NCBI GenBank assembly: GCA_004560915.1
Contig: SFTR01000045.1
Coordinates: 1-7,926, forward strand
Source of the DNA: a bacterium
Lineage (GTDB): Bacteria > Bacillota_I > Bacilli_A > RF39 > UBA660
Direction of reading: 5' to 3'
DNA length: 7,926 nt
Part shown: in pieces, positions 1 to 5,767 of the stretch
Numbering within the stretch: position 1 is the stretch's first letter
Layout: the number at the start of each line of letters is the position of its first letter
Made by a program: the position numbers and the translations under genes
Notes under the pieces: generated by a model
The model's database searches: none
What the model saw: the letters and a program-made list of their open reading frames with translations, nothing else
Told to the model about the DNA's origin: nothing

Positions 1-2
1 GT

Positions 3-65
3 GCATCATACGAAATCAAGGCGGATTTATTAGAAATTCTTAATAAATTATTGACAAAAGAATAA
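3..65 (+). CDS. C-terminal end of an unidentified upstream gene (partial)
   Basis: The third forward frame is open from the window edge to a TAA at 63-65 and reads ASYEIKADLLEILNKLLTKE, an amphipathic helix-like ending typical of a real protein C-terminus. The other two forward frames stop by about position 42. The infC promoter lies inside these last codons, so the upstream gene ends where the infC transcript begins. Twenty residues are too few to identify the product. The call rests on composition and frame openness only. Confidence 0.45.
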   Translation, partial: ASYEIKADLLEILNKLLTKE

Positions 66-79
66 TATTAATATATAAT
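51..79 (+). promoter_or_regulatory. Sigma-A promoter of the infC operon
   Basis: A perfect TTGACA (51-56) and a perfect TATAAT (74-79) are separated by exactly 17 bases, which is the consensus for the housekeeping sigma factor. Transcription should start near 86, giving a leader of about 140 nt before infC. The -35 box overlaps the end of the preceding coding frame. A promoter this strong suits ribosomal-protein genes whose output is then limited by attenuation in the leader. Confidence 0.9.
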
Positions 80-85
80 CAATAT

Positions 86-200
86 CGTTGAAAAAGAAAG
101 AAAGAGAGCCACTCTTCACCAGATGTATAGATACATTGGTACAAAAGCTTATTTGTGAAAATACGTTTTTAAAGTGGACTCTTATGTCCACTTTTTTCAA
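86..200 (+). promoter_or_regulatory. L20-type attenuation leader of infC-rpmI-rplT
   Basis: The leader can fold in two exclusive ways. In one, a compact terminator forms at 171-197. In the other, bases 104-113 pair with 173-183 (CCACT with AGTGG, then GAGAG with CTCTT across one bulged A), about ten pairs that capture the terminator's 5' arm and loop. Between these strands sit two local hairpins: 118-140 (ACCA/TGGT and ATGTA/TACAT, bulged G, loop TAGA) and 141-156 (ACAAA/TTTGT). A short alternative hairpin, AAGAG/CTCTT at 102-116, would compete with the long helix. In Bacillus subtilis this operon has an L20-responsive leader in which the ribosomal protein promotes premature termination. Position, gene order and architecture match that system; L20 binding here is inferred. 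Confidence 0.8.
171..197 (+). terminator. Attenuator terminator in the infC leader
   Basis: A nine-base perfect stem AAAGTGGAC (171-179) / GTCCACTTT (186-194) with loop TCTTAT is followed by a run of T to 197. It lies 27 bases before the infC start codon and downstream of the operon promoter, so it must be conditional. Its 5' arm and loop can be held by an upstream leader segment (104-113). Confidence 0.85.
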
Positions 201-224
201 ATATTAAATATGGAGGTGTTAGCA

Positions 225-746
225 ATAGCTAAGCAAAACGAAGTTCAAATTAATGAACAAATAACTTTTCAAAACGTTATGGTAATTGGACCTAATGGAG
301 AAAAAATGGGCATCAAAAATATAGATGATGCCAAAACACTTGCTAAATATGCAGGACTTGACTTAGTTTTGTTAAATAACGATCCTAAAAATCCAGTATG
401 CAAAATTATTGACTATAACAAGTTTCGTTATGAAAAACAAAAAAGAGAAAAGGAAGCAAAGAAAAAGCAAAGAGAACAAAATCTTGAAACTAAAGAGTAT
501 CGTTTAAGCGTTACTATTGACGTAGGAGATTTTGAAACAAAATTAAGAAATGCAAAAGCATATATTGAAAAAGGTCATAAGATTAAAGTTGCAGTAAGAT
601 TCAAAGGAAGACAAATGGCTCATCCAGAATTAGGACGCGACGTAATAATGAAGTTTGCAGAAAGATTAAATGATGTTGCAGACATAGAACAAATGCCAAA
701 AATGGAAGGTAGAAGTATGCAACTATTCTTAACACCAAAAAAGTAG
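225..746 (+). CDS. infC: Translation initiation factor IF-3, ATA start
   Basis: IF-3 binds the 30S subunit, prevents premature 50S joining and checks start-codon and initiator-tRNA pairing. From ATA at 225 the product is 173 residues, the usual family length. The N-terminal domain covers about residues 8-76 and ends in the PVCKIIDYNKFRYE signature. A Lys/Glu/Gln-rich linker helix follows, then the C-terminal domain (about 88-172) with RFKGRQMAHPELG and a final LTPKK. The start is chosen because GGAGGTG (212-218) sits eight bases before ATA and because IF-3 similarity begins just after it. In-frame GTG at 174 lies inside the terminator hairpin, and ATG at 210 and GTG at 216 overlap the Shine-Dalgarno site. 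Non-AUG starts on infC are known in E. coli and Bacillus, where IF-3 represses its own initiation; AUA is the variant inferred here. First gene of the infC-rpmI-rplT operon. Confidence 0.95.
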   Translation: MAKQNEVQINEQITFQNVMVIGPNGEKMGIKNIDDAKTLAKYAGLDLVLLNNDPKNPVCKIIDYNKFRYEKQKREKEAKKKQREQNLETKEYRLSVTIDVGDFETKLRNAKAYIEKGHKIKVAVRFKGRQMAHPELGRDVIMKFAERLNDVADIEQMPKMEGRSMQLFLTPKK

Positions 747-765
747 AAAGGAAGAATGAATTAAT

Positions 766-957
766 ATGCCAAAGATGAAATCACATGGTGGAATCAGTAA
801 AAAAATCTTAGTAAGAAATTCTGGTTCAACAAAAATTGGACACGTAGGAGCAAACCACAATAGTGGAAAGAAATCAACAGATTTCAATAGAAAATCAAGA
901 AAGGGTTCTGTATTAAGTAGCGGAGATGCTAAAAGATATAGAGGACTTGTTAAGTAA
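766..957 (+). CDS. rpmI: Large-subunit ribosomal protein bL35
   Basis: bL35 is a small basic protein of the 50S subunit. The 63-residue product starts MPKMKSHGG, the typical family N-terminus (MPKMKTH...), and keeps the basic body and the LSSGDAKRYRGLVK ending, which corresponds to the usual 'SSGD.KR' segment. Length is normal. It lies 19 bases after infC and 13 bases before rplT. The likely ribosome site AAAGGAAG (747-754) is about 11 bases before the start, longer than for its neighbours, and an ATG at 756 opens only a two-codon frame between them. The gene should share the L20-controlled transcript. Confidence 0.96.
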   Translation: MPKMKSHGGISKKILVRNSGSTKIGHVGANHNSGKKSTDFNRKSRKGSVLSSGDAKRYRGLVK

Positions 958-970
958 GGAGGGGTTATAA

Positions 971-1504
971 ATGGCAAGAGTTAAAGGCGGAAATGTTTCT
1001 AAGAATAGAAGAAGAAAAGTATTAAAAAGAGCTAAAGGATATTTTGGAAGTAAACATAGATTATATAAGACTGCTCAAGAACAATTATTCCATAGTGGAG
1101 CATACAGCTTTAATGATAGAAAGAAAAGAGCTAACGACTTTAGAAAATTATGGATTACAAGAATTAATGCAGCTTGTAGAGCTAACGATATAGTATATTC
1201 TAAATTCATTAATGGACTTAAAAAGGCTAATATCGAAATCAATAGAAAAATGTTAAGTGAACTTGCTATATTTGCTCCAGAAGAATTCACTAAATTAGTT
1301 AAACTTTCTAAAGATGCTTTAGAAGGAAAAGCTCCAAAGAAAGAAGCTAAAGAAGTAGAAACAAAAGTTGAAAAAACTGTAGAAGCTAAAACTGACTATT
1401 CTAAATTAACAGTAGCTGAATTAAAAGCTGCTTGTGCTGAAAAAGGAATTGAAGTTACTACATCAATGAAAAAAGCTGATTTAGTTGCTGCTTTAAATAA
1501 GTAA
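971..1504 (+). CDS. rplT: Ribosomal protein bL20 with C-terminal SAP/Rho-N-like extension
   Basis: bL20 binds 23S rRNA early in 50S assembly and in Firmicutes represses its own operon through the infC leader. Residues 1-117 are a complete bL20: MARVKGGN start, basic [14 protein letters not shown] helix, [29 protein letters not shown], and an ending around [12 protein letters not shown]. Typical bL20 stops here at about 117-119 residues. This one continues through a Lys/Glu/Ala linker (118-142) into a 35-residue module (143-177). The pattern [19 protein letters not shown]...[12 protein letters not shown] resembles SAP or Rho N-terminal helix-extended-helix domains, which often bind nucleic acid. 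TAAGGAGGGG (955-964) overlaps the rpmI stop and gives a very strong ribosome site. A terminator follows. The bL20 identity is certain; the name of the extension is inferred from its pattern. Confidence 0.96.
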   Translation: MARVKGGNVSKNRRRKVLKRAKGYFGSKHRLYKTAQEQLFHSGAYSFNDRKKRANDFRKLWITRINAACRANDIVYSKFINGLKKANIEINRKMLSELAIFAPEEFTKLVKLSKDALEGKAPKKEAKEVETKVEKTVEAKTDYSKLTVAELKAACAEKGIEVTTSMKKADLVAALNK

Positions 1505-1513
1505 TTTAATAAT

Positions 1514-1536
1514 AGTATCCATAATGGATACTTTTT
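1514..1536 (+). terminator. Terminator after the infC-rpmI-rplT operon
   Basis: A seven-base perfect stem AGTATCC (1514-1520) / GGATACT (1526-1532) with loop ATAAT is followed by five T (1532-1536). It starts nine bases after the rplT stop and ends the ribosomal-protein operon. Confidence 0.85.
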
Positions 1537-1538
1537 AA

Positions 1539-1567
1539 TTGTAATTAATTCATATATGCTTTATAAT
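1539..1567 (+). promoter_or_regulatory. Probable promoter of the smr-rsmE-mtaB operon
   Basis: TTGTAA (1539-1544) and a perfect TATAAT (1562-1567) lie 17 bases apart, just after the rplT terminator. A transcript from about 1574 would leave roughly 18 bases before the ATG at 1592. This also argues against the in-frame ATG at 1556, which lies upstream of the -10 box. Confidence 0.65.
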
Positions 1568-1591
1568 AAAGGTGAAAAAAGAGGAATTAAA

Positions 1592-1855
1592 ATGATAAAA
1601 AGGATAGATCCATTTTTATATAATGCTCCATCTATAGATATACATGGATATGATAGATTTGGTGGAATTGCAATAGTTAAGAACTTTATAGATAATGAAT
1701 CAAGAATAGGTACTAAGAAACTAATAGTGGTTCATGGTAAAGGAGAAGGCATATTAAGGCAAGCAACACACGAATATTTAAAGACTGATAAAAGAGTGTT
1801 GGAATATAAACTAAATATATTTAATGATGGAGAAACTATAATAATACTTAAATAA
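1592..1855 (+). CDS. Solo Smr-domain protein (small MutS-related)
   Basis: The 87-residue product is essentially one Smr domain. It has the DIHG motif at residues 16-19 (family pattern LDLHG), the HGKGEGILR motif at 48-56 (family pattern HGxGxGxLR) and a final beta-strand ETIIILK. Smr domains act as nucleases on DNA or RNA: in MutS2 they are fused to an ATPase, and E. coli SmrB cleaves mRNA at collided ribosomes. No MutS ATPase part is present. The ATG at 1592 is chosen for the GAGG (1581-1584) seven bases upstream; the ATG at 1556 has no ribosome site. The next gene, rsmE, starts nine bases after the stop, so the two are co-transcribed. Domain identity is firm. The target is unknown; a ribosome-linked role is only suggested by its neighbours. 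Confidence 0.88.
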   Translation: MIKRIDPFLYNAPSIDIHGYDRFGGIAIVKNFIDNESRIGTKKLIVVHGKGEGILRQATHEYLKTDKRVLEYKLNIFNDGETIIILK

Positions 1856-1864
1856 GGAGAAAAT

Positions 1865-2590
1865 ATGCAACAATACTTTGGTAAAGATAAAAAAGATAAT
1901 ACAATTTACTTAAACAATGATGATTTAAATCATATAAAAAATGTAATGAGAATGAAAGAAAATGATGAAGTAATAGTTGCATATGAAAATAAAAGTTATA
2001 TTTGTTCTCTAAATAAAGATTTACTATCAGCAAGTATTAAAGAACTATTTAAAGAGAATACAAATGAAACAAGAATAAAGTTATATATGCCACTACTATC
2101 AGAAGAAAAAATGAGTTTTATATTACAACATGGGACTGAATTAGGTATTACTGATTACGTAGTAGTAATGTATAGTCATTGTAAATACAAACTTAAGTCA
2201 AAAGATTTCGATAAAAAACTTCAAAGATGGGCTAAAATACTTAAAGAAGCAACAGAACAATGCTATAGATTAAATAAACCAAATATAGACAAGATCATAG
2301 AAGTAAAAGATATAGAAGCAAGCGAAAGTGTAAATATAATGTGTTCACTTGACAAGCAAGATGTAAACAGCATAGTAAAGGTATTAACACTTGAAAATTG
2401 TAATGATACAATTAGTATAGTATTTGGACCGGAAGGTGGCCTATCAAAGAGTGAAGAAGAATTACTTACTAAAAAAGGATTCATAAAAACTTCACTTGGA
2501 AGTGATGTACTAAGAACAGAAACAGTACCACTTATGATAGCATCTATCCTAAAATATTTGAAGGAATGTGGTAATAATGGAAAACTTTGA
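1865..2590 (+). CDS. rsmE: 16S rRNA m3U1498 methyltransferase RsmE
   Basis: RsmE is a SPOUT-class, SAM-dependent enzyme that N3-methylates U1498 of 16S rRNA near the decoding centre of the 30S subunit. The 241-residue length is normal. An N-terminal PUA-like part includes HIKNVMRM (23-30). The SPOUT part has HGTELGIT (89-96), WAKILKEATEQCYR (122-135), the SAM-site loop GPEGGLSKSEE (188-198) and the knot motif LGSDVLRTET (211-220). The family's Arg-Ser following TELG appears changed to HCKYK. AAGGAGA (1854-1860) overlaps the preceding stop and sits five bases before ATG. The last codons overlap the start of the next gene, so translation is coupled. Confidence 0.94.
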   Translation: MQQYFGKDKKDNTIYLNNDDLNHIKNVMRMKENDEVIVAYENKSYICSLNKDLLSASIKELFKENTNETRIKLYMPLLSEEKMSFILQHGTELGITDYVVVMYSHCKYKLKSKDFDKKLQRWAKILKEATEQCYRLNKPNIDKIIEVKDIEASESVNIMCSLDKQDVNSIVKVLTLENCNDTISIVFGPEGGLSKSEEELLTKKGFIKTSLGSDVLRTETVPLMIASILKYLKECGNNGKL

Positions 2591-3287
2591 CAAATTATTA
2601 GAAACTTTTATGACTGGAGACTTTTTTCTAATCTTCTTAGTACTTATGTTAATTATATTAGTAACTTTAATTTTAGCTTTAATTAAAACTAGAAGCGAAT
2701 ACTTAGAAATGGTTAGAAGAGAACAAGACAAAATAGATTTAGAAAGTAGATTCAAAAAACCAGTAGATGAAACTAAACCATTAGAAACTAAAGTAGTAGA
2801 AGAACATAAAAAAGAAAAAGAGTTAGATATCTTAGATGAACTAAATAGTTTAATGGCAACTTCTAAAGAGGATGTTATGGATGAAAACAAACCATTAGTT
2901 AAACAAATAGATTTACCAAACGTAAAAACATATGATGATGTTATTGAAGAATATGAAAATGGAGAAGAAGAAAACGCAGTTATTTCAACTGAAGAACTAG
3001 AAAAAGTTGCAAGACAAAGAATGGAAAATCTTGGAATGAATGATAACCAAGTAGCAATTCAAAAATATGAAGAAGAACAAGAAAAGAAAGCAATAATTAG
3101 TTATGAACAATTACTTAAAAATGCTTCAAATATAACATTAACTTATAAAGAAGAAACAAATAAAAAGGGTGCCCCAAAAGTGAACAAAATAGAAGTACAA
3201 GAGAAGGAAGTAACTCAAGCAGTAAGTTATGTAGCAGAAGAAGAATACTTAAAAATACTTAAAGAGTTCAGGTTAACATTAGAATGA
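2577..3287 (+). CDS. Unrecognised single-pass membrane protein with acidic tail and internal repeat
   Basis: I do not recognise this 236-residue protein. One hydrophobic helix (about 14-36) follows a short N-terminus, and the basic stretch KTRSEYLEMVRR after it predicts that the rest lies in the cytoplasm. The tail is rich in Glu, Lys and Asp and probably largely helical or disordered. A motif occurs twice: YENGEEENAVISTEELEKVA (126-145) and YEEEQEKKAIISYEQLLKNA (164-183). The C-terminus EEEYLKILKEFRLTLE looks like a short interaction helix. ATG 2577 is preferred because AAGGAA (2561-2566) is ten bases upstream; GTG 2568 is too close to it. The gene overlaps rsmE by 14 bases and mtaB by 4 (ATGA), so it is translated within the operon. 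A scaffold or adaptor role is possible but unproven. Confidence 0.85.
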   Translation: MENFDKLLETFMTGDFFLIFLVLMLIILVTLILALIKTRSEYLEMVRREQDKIDLESRFKKPVDETKPLETKVVEEHKKEKELDILDELNSLMATSKEDVMDENKPLVKQIDLPNVKTYDDVIEEYENGEEENAVISTEELEKVARQRMENLGMNDNQVAIQKYEEEQEKKAIISYEQLLKNASNITLTYKEETNKKGAPKVNKIEVQEKEVTQAVSYVAEEEYLKILKEFRLTLE

Positions 3288-4549
3288 AAACATTTTTAAT
3301 AAAAACATTAGGTTGTAAAGTTAATTCTTACGAAAGCGAATTCGTAAGAAATTTGCTTTTAAATGAAGGATATAAAGAGACAAAAGATAATGCTGATATT
3401 TGTTTAGTAAATACATGTACAGTAACAAATACAGCAGATAATAAAAGTAAACAAGTAATTAATAATATAAGAAAAAATAATCCAAATGCAATAGTAGTAG
3501 CATTCGGATGTTTTTGTGAGTTTAGAAAAGCAAATATAAATGATTTAATAGATGCAGAAATAATACTAGGAACAAAGAATAAAACTAAAGTATTAAAATG
3601 TATCAAAGATTATGAAAAGAATCATGAAAGAATTATATTATTTGATGAATCAAAAGAAGATGTATTTGAAGACATGGAGATAAAGAAATATGAACATCAT
3701 CACAGAGCATTCATAAAAATAGAAGATGGATGTAATAATTTCTGCAGTTATTGTATTATTCCATATGTAAGAGGAAGAGTTAGAAGTAAAGACTTTAATA
3801 AATGTATTATTGAAGGTAATGATTTAGCTATTTCAGGCCATAAAGAAATAGTCTTAGCTGGTATTCATACTGGACAATATTCTTCAGATAATAAAAGACT
3901 AGCTGATTTAATAAATGAAATAAGCAAAGTAGATCAAATAAAAAGAATAAGACTTTCATCAGTAGAAATAGTAGAACTTGATGATAAAATGATGGATATA
4001 ATTAAGAATAATAAGAAATTTGTATCTCACTTACATATACCACTTCAAGCAGGATGTGATAAAACATTAAAAGCAATGAATAGAAGATATGATCTAGAAT
4101 ATTTTACTGATAAAGTAAACACAATTAGAAGTCTTAGACCTGATATATCACTTACAACGGATGTAATCGTAGGTTTTCCAGGAGAAACAGAAGAAGACTT
4201 CGAATGTACATACAACTATTGTAAAAATATTGGATTTGCTAAGATACATGTATTTCCATATTCAGATAGAAATGGAACAGTTGCTTCAAGAATGCCAAAT
4301 CATGTACCAAGAAATATAGTAAAAGAAAGAGCAAGAAAACTAATAGAACTTTCTGACATTTTAGAAAAAAAATATTTTAAGAAGTTTATAGGTAAGGAAG
4401 AAGAAGTATTAGTTGAAGAATTTAAAAATGGCTATTATCATGGATTTACTGAAAACTATATACCAGTAAAACTACTAGATGCAACTCCAAATGAAATAAT
4501 AAAAGTAAAACTAACAAAAGAAAATATAAATTATAATTTAGAAGATTAA
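3284..4549 (+). CDS. mtaB: tRNA t6A37 methylthiotransferase MtaB
   Basis: MtaB is a radical-SAM enzyme that adds a methylthio group to N6-threonylcarbamoyladenosine at tRNA position 37 (ms2t6A), helping decoding of ANN codons. The 421-residue protein has the methylthiotransferase N-domain with cluster cysteines C11 (LGCKVNSYESE), C45 (NTCTVTNTAD) and C76. The radical-SAM CxxxCxxC is at C150, C154 and C157 (GCNNFCSYCIIPYVRGRVR), followed by LAGIHTGQY, HIPLQAGCDKTLKAMNRRY and DVIVGFPGETEEDF. A short TRAM-like RNA-binding end lies at about 370-410. LGCKVN and the Thr-rich NTCTVTN point to MtaB rather than MiaB. The third-cysteine segment is GCFCEF where GCYAQ is usual. Start ATG shares bases with the preceding TGA; the ribosome site is weak, so coupling is likely. 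Last gene of its operon. Confidence 0.95.
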   Translation: MKTFLIKTLGCKVNSYESEFVRNLLLNEGYKETKDNADICLVNTCTVTNTADNKSKQVINNIRKNNPNAIVVAFGCFCEFRKANINDLIDAEIILGTKNKTKVLKCIKDYEKNHERIILFDESKEDVFEDMEIKKYEHHHRAFIKIEDGCNNFCSYCIIPYVRGRVRSKDFNKCIIEGNDLAISGHKEIVLAGIHTGQYSSDNKRLADLINEISKVDQIKRIRLSSVEIVELDDKMMDIIKNNKKFVSHLHIPLQAGCDKTLKAMNRRYDLEYFTDKVNTIRSLRPDISLTTDVIVGFPGETEEDFECTYNYCKNIGFAKIHVFPYSDRNGTVASRMPNHVPRNIVKERARKLIELSDILEKKYFKKFIGKEEEVLVEEFKNGYYHGFTENYIPVKLLDATPNEIIKVKLTKENINYNLED

Positions 4550-4568
4550 GCGTTAACTTAATCTTTTT
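4543..4568 (+). terminator. Terminator overlapping the mtaB stop
   Basis: AGATTAAG (4543-4550) pairs perfectly with CTTAATCT (4557-4564) around loop CGTTAA, followed by T to 4568. The 5' arm contains the last codons and the TAA stop of mtaB, so ribosomes finishing mtaB would cover it. The stem is AT-rich but the shape and T-run are typical. Confidence 0.75.
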
Positions 4569-4571
4569 AAG

Positions 4572-4600
4572 TTGTATTAAAAATTAAAATATTGTATTCT
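4572..4600 (+). promoter_or_regulatory. Possible promoter of the zinc-ribbon membrane protein gene
   Basis: TTGTAT (4572-4577) and TATTCT (4595-4600) lie 17 bases apart after the mtaB terminator and 24 bases before the ATG at 4625. The match is moderate. TATTCT is also the left arm of an inverted repeat (TATTCT 4595-4600 / AGAATA 4607-4612) that could be an operator or chance in AT-rich DNA. Confidence 0.4.
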
Positions 4601-4624
4601 ATTATTAGAATAGAGGTTGAAGTA

Positions 4625-5629
4625 ATGAAAAAAATTGATTTAAAATGTCCAAGTTGTGGTGGAATAATGAAAGTTTCAGAAGATAAAACTGAAATAACAT
4701 GTCAATACTGCCAGCACAAGTTCTTAATAGAAAAAGAAAAAACAATTGAAGAATTAAAAGAACAAGAAGAAGCAATCAGTTACGCACGCGAAAAAGGAAT
4801 TAGAAAAGCAAAAGATGAGGCACTAAAAAAAGAAAAGAAGAATGATAGAAAAATATTTTTTATAACAATTCTAGGTATTGCCATCTTAAGTGGCCTTGCT
4901 GCAGCAATCAATTATTATGGAAAAGAATATATGTCAGATCCATTTAAATGCATAAATGTAAAATTCCTTGGTGAAAGTGGAAGAGGCGAAGCAAAAATTG
5001 AAAGCAATGGTAACTGTAAAGAATCAAAAGATATAGATTATAGTACAACAAAAGCCACAAACTTAAAAGAAGGAGACGAAGTATATGTAGATGTTTCAAG
5101 TTCAAAATATCGTTTCGACACGGATAGAAAAAAATATATAGTAAAAGGTCTTTCAAACTATGTAAAAGAAATAAATGAACTTACTGATGAAATAAAAGAG
5201 AAAATACATAAATTATCATATAATAAACTAAAAGAAGAAATTGATAAAGACTATAAATATGGCGGAAAAATGGTTAGTTTAACACAATATAAACTTTATC
5301 TGCATACTGATAATGAAACAACAAATGCAATATATGATATATACAAACTAAAAAGCAAAACACCAACTGGAAAAACCTATGAACTTTTAGTAATGACTAA
5401 ATTAGAAAATGTAATTATTCTTAAAAATAGTACTGATTTATTCTCATATACTCGTATAAATCAAAAAGGAGAAGCAATTGATTTAGGTTCAAATATGTTA
5501 AATTCTAGTTCCTCAATGAGTAAAGATTATATAGGTTTTACTTATGGATTCAAAAATATAGATGAATTAAGAAATTATATTAATAGTTCAAATGAAAACG
5601 TATCAGGAAAAATGATTATAAAAGAATAA
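4625..5629 (+). CDS. Zinc-ribbon, single-pass membrane protein with extracytoplasmic domain
   Basis: The 334-residue protein starts with a zinc ribbon: CPSC at 8-11 and CQYC at 26-29, so four cysteines can bind one zinc ion in the cytoplasm. A charged helical linker rich in Glu and Lys (35-75) leads to one membrane helix (about 77-97), and about 235 residues are predicted outside. The first outer part (about 105-180) has a beta-rich pattern, including NVKFLGESGRGEAKI, NLKEGDEVYVDV and YIVKGLSNYV. It resembles the repeated outer domains of TcaA/YvbJ-like zinc-ribbon proteins of Firmicutes. The rest (180-334) is not recognised. ATG 4625 is chosen because GAGG (4613-4616) is eight bases upstream; TTG at 4592 has none. 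The gene stands alone between two terminators. The architecture is clear, the function is not. Confidence 0.85.
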   Translation: MKKIDLKCPSCGGIMKVSEDKTEITCQYCQHKFLIEKEKTIEELKEQEEAISYAREKGIRKAKDEALKKEKKNDRKIFFITILGIAILSGLAAAINYYGKEYMSDPFKCINVKFLGESGRGEAKIESNGNCKESKDIDYSTTKATNLKEGDEVYVDVSSSKYRFDTDRKKYIVKGLSNYVKEINELTDEIKEKIHKLSYNKLKEEIDKDYKYGGKMVSLTQYKLYLHTDNETTNAIYDIYKLKSKTPTGKTYELLVMTKLENVIILKNSTDLFSYTRINQKGEAIDLGSNMLNSSSSMSKDYIGFTYGFKNIDELRNYINSSNENVSGKMIIKE

Positions 5630-5649
5630 GAGACAATATTGTCTCTTTT
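5628..5649 (+). terminator. Terminator after the zinc-ribbon membrane protein gene
   Basis: AAGAGACAAT (5628-5637) and ATTGTCTCTT (5638-5647) form a 20-base perfect palindrome followed by T to 5649. It overlaps the TAA stop of the gene. Because it is symmetrical it could also work weakly on the minus strand, where the following T-run is interrupted. Confidence 0.85.
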
Positions 5650-5655
5650 AATTTA

Positions 5656-5693
5656 GAAAAAAATAAAAAAACTACTCAATAGAGTAGAGTAGT
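5656..5693 (-). terminator. Minus-strand terminator downstream of the HAM1-family gene
   Basis: Read on the minus strand, ACTACTC (5693-5687) pairs with GAGTAGT (5677-5671) and is followed by T-rich sequence, seven T, an A, then more T, to about 5656. It would end both the predicted small RNA and read-through from the minus-strand genes. Confidence 0.8.
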
Positions 5694-5761
5694 AAATATC
5701 ATATGGTACGGACAAATAGTATATCCGAAACCTTAGGAATAGTTGATAAACAACTAATACT
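5656..5761 (-). ncRNA. Predicted small RNA of about 100 nt, family unknown
   Basis: On the minus strand a promoter (-35 at 5795-5790, extended -10 at 5776-5768) predicts a start near 5761, and a strong terminator lies at 5693-5656. The transcript would fold into three stems. The first is TAGTTG/CAACTA (5756-5751 / 5745-5740) with loop TTTAT. The second is CGGATA/TGTCCG (5727-5722 / 5714-5709) with loop TACTATT, extended outward by GGT/ACC. The third is the terminator stem. No open frame longer than eight codons fits in it. I could not match it to 4.5S, 6S, tmRNA, RNase P or a riboswitch class I know. It could instead be a structured 3' untranslated region of the HAM1-family gene, whose stop overlaps the -35 box. 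Transcription is a prediction. Confidence 0.5.
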
Positions 5762-5767
5762 AAATAC

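Noticed and set aside
174..224. Longer infC from GTG 174, giving 190 residues
   Set aside because: The GTG is in the 5' arm of the leader terminator, has no ribosome site, and adds residues not found in IF-3.
1556..1591. Longer Smr protein from ATG 1556
   Set aside because: It lies upstream of the predicted -10 box and has no ribosome site; ATG 1592 has GAGG at good spacing.
2549..2890. Minus-strand open frame of about 113 codons opposite the membrane protein gene
   Set aside because: It is the mirror of a well-supported coding gene, with Ser/Leu/Ile-rich low-complexity content and no ribosome site or domain. The same holds for the minus-strand frames at 729-977, 1075-1290, 1848-2033, 2263-2484, 3328-3606 and 4944-5156.
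4592..4624. TTG 4592 as start of the zinc-ribbon protein
   Set aside because: No ribosome site before it; ATG 4625 has GAGG and leads directly into the zinc-ribbon sequence.
5628..5647. Twenty-base perfect palindrome as a regulator-binding site
   Set aside because: It overlaps a stop codon and is followed by a T-run, so it is better explained as an intrinsic terminator.
5674..5706. Eight-codon minus-strand frame (ATG near 5704) inside the predicted small RNA
   Set aside because: No ribosome site precedes it, it runs into the terminator stem, and it is too short to support.
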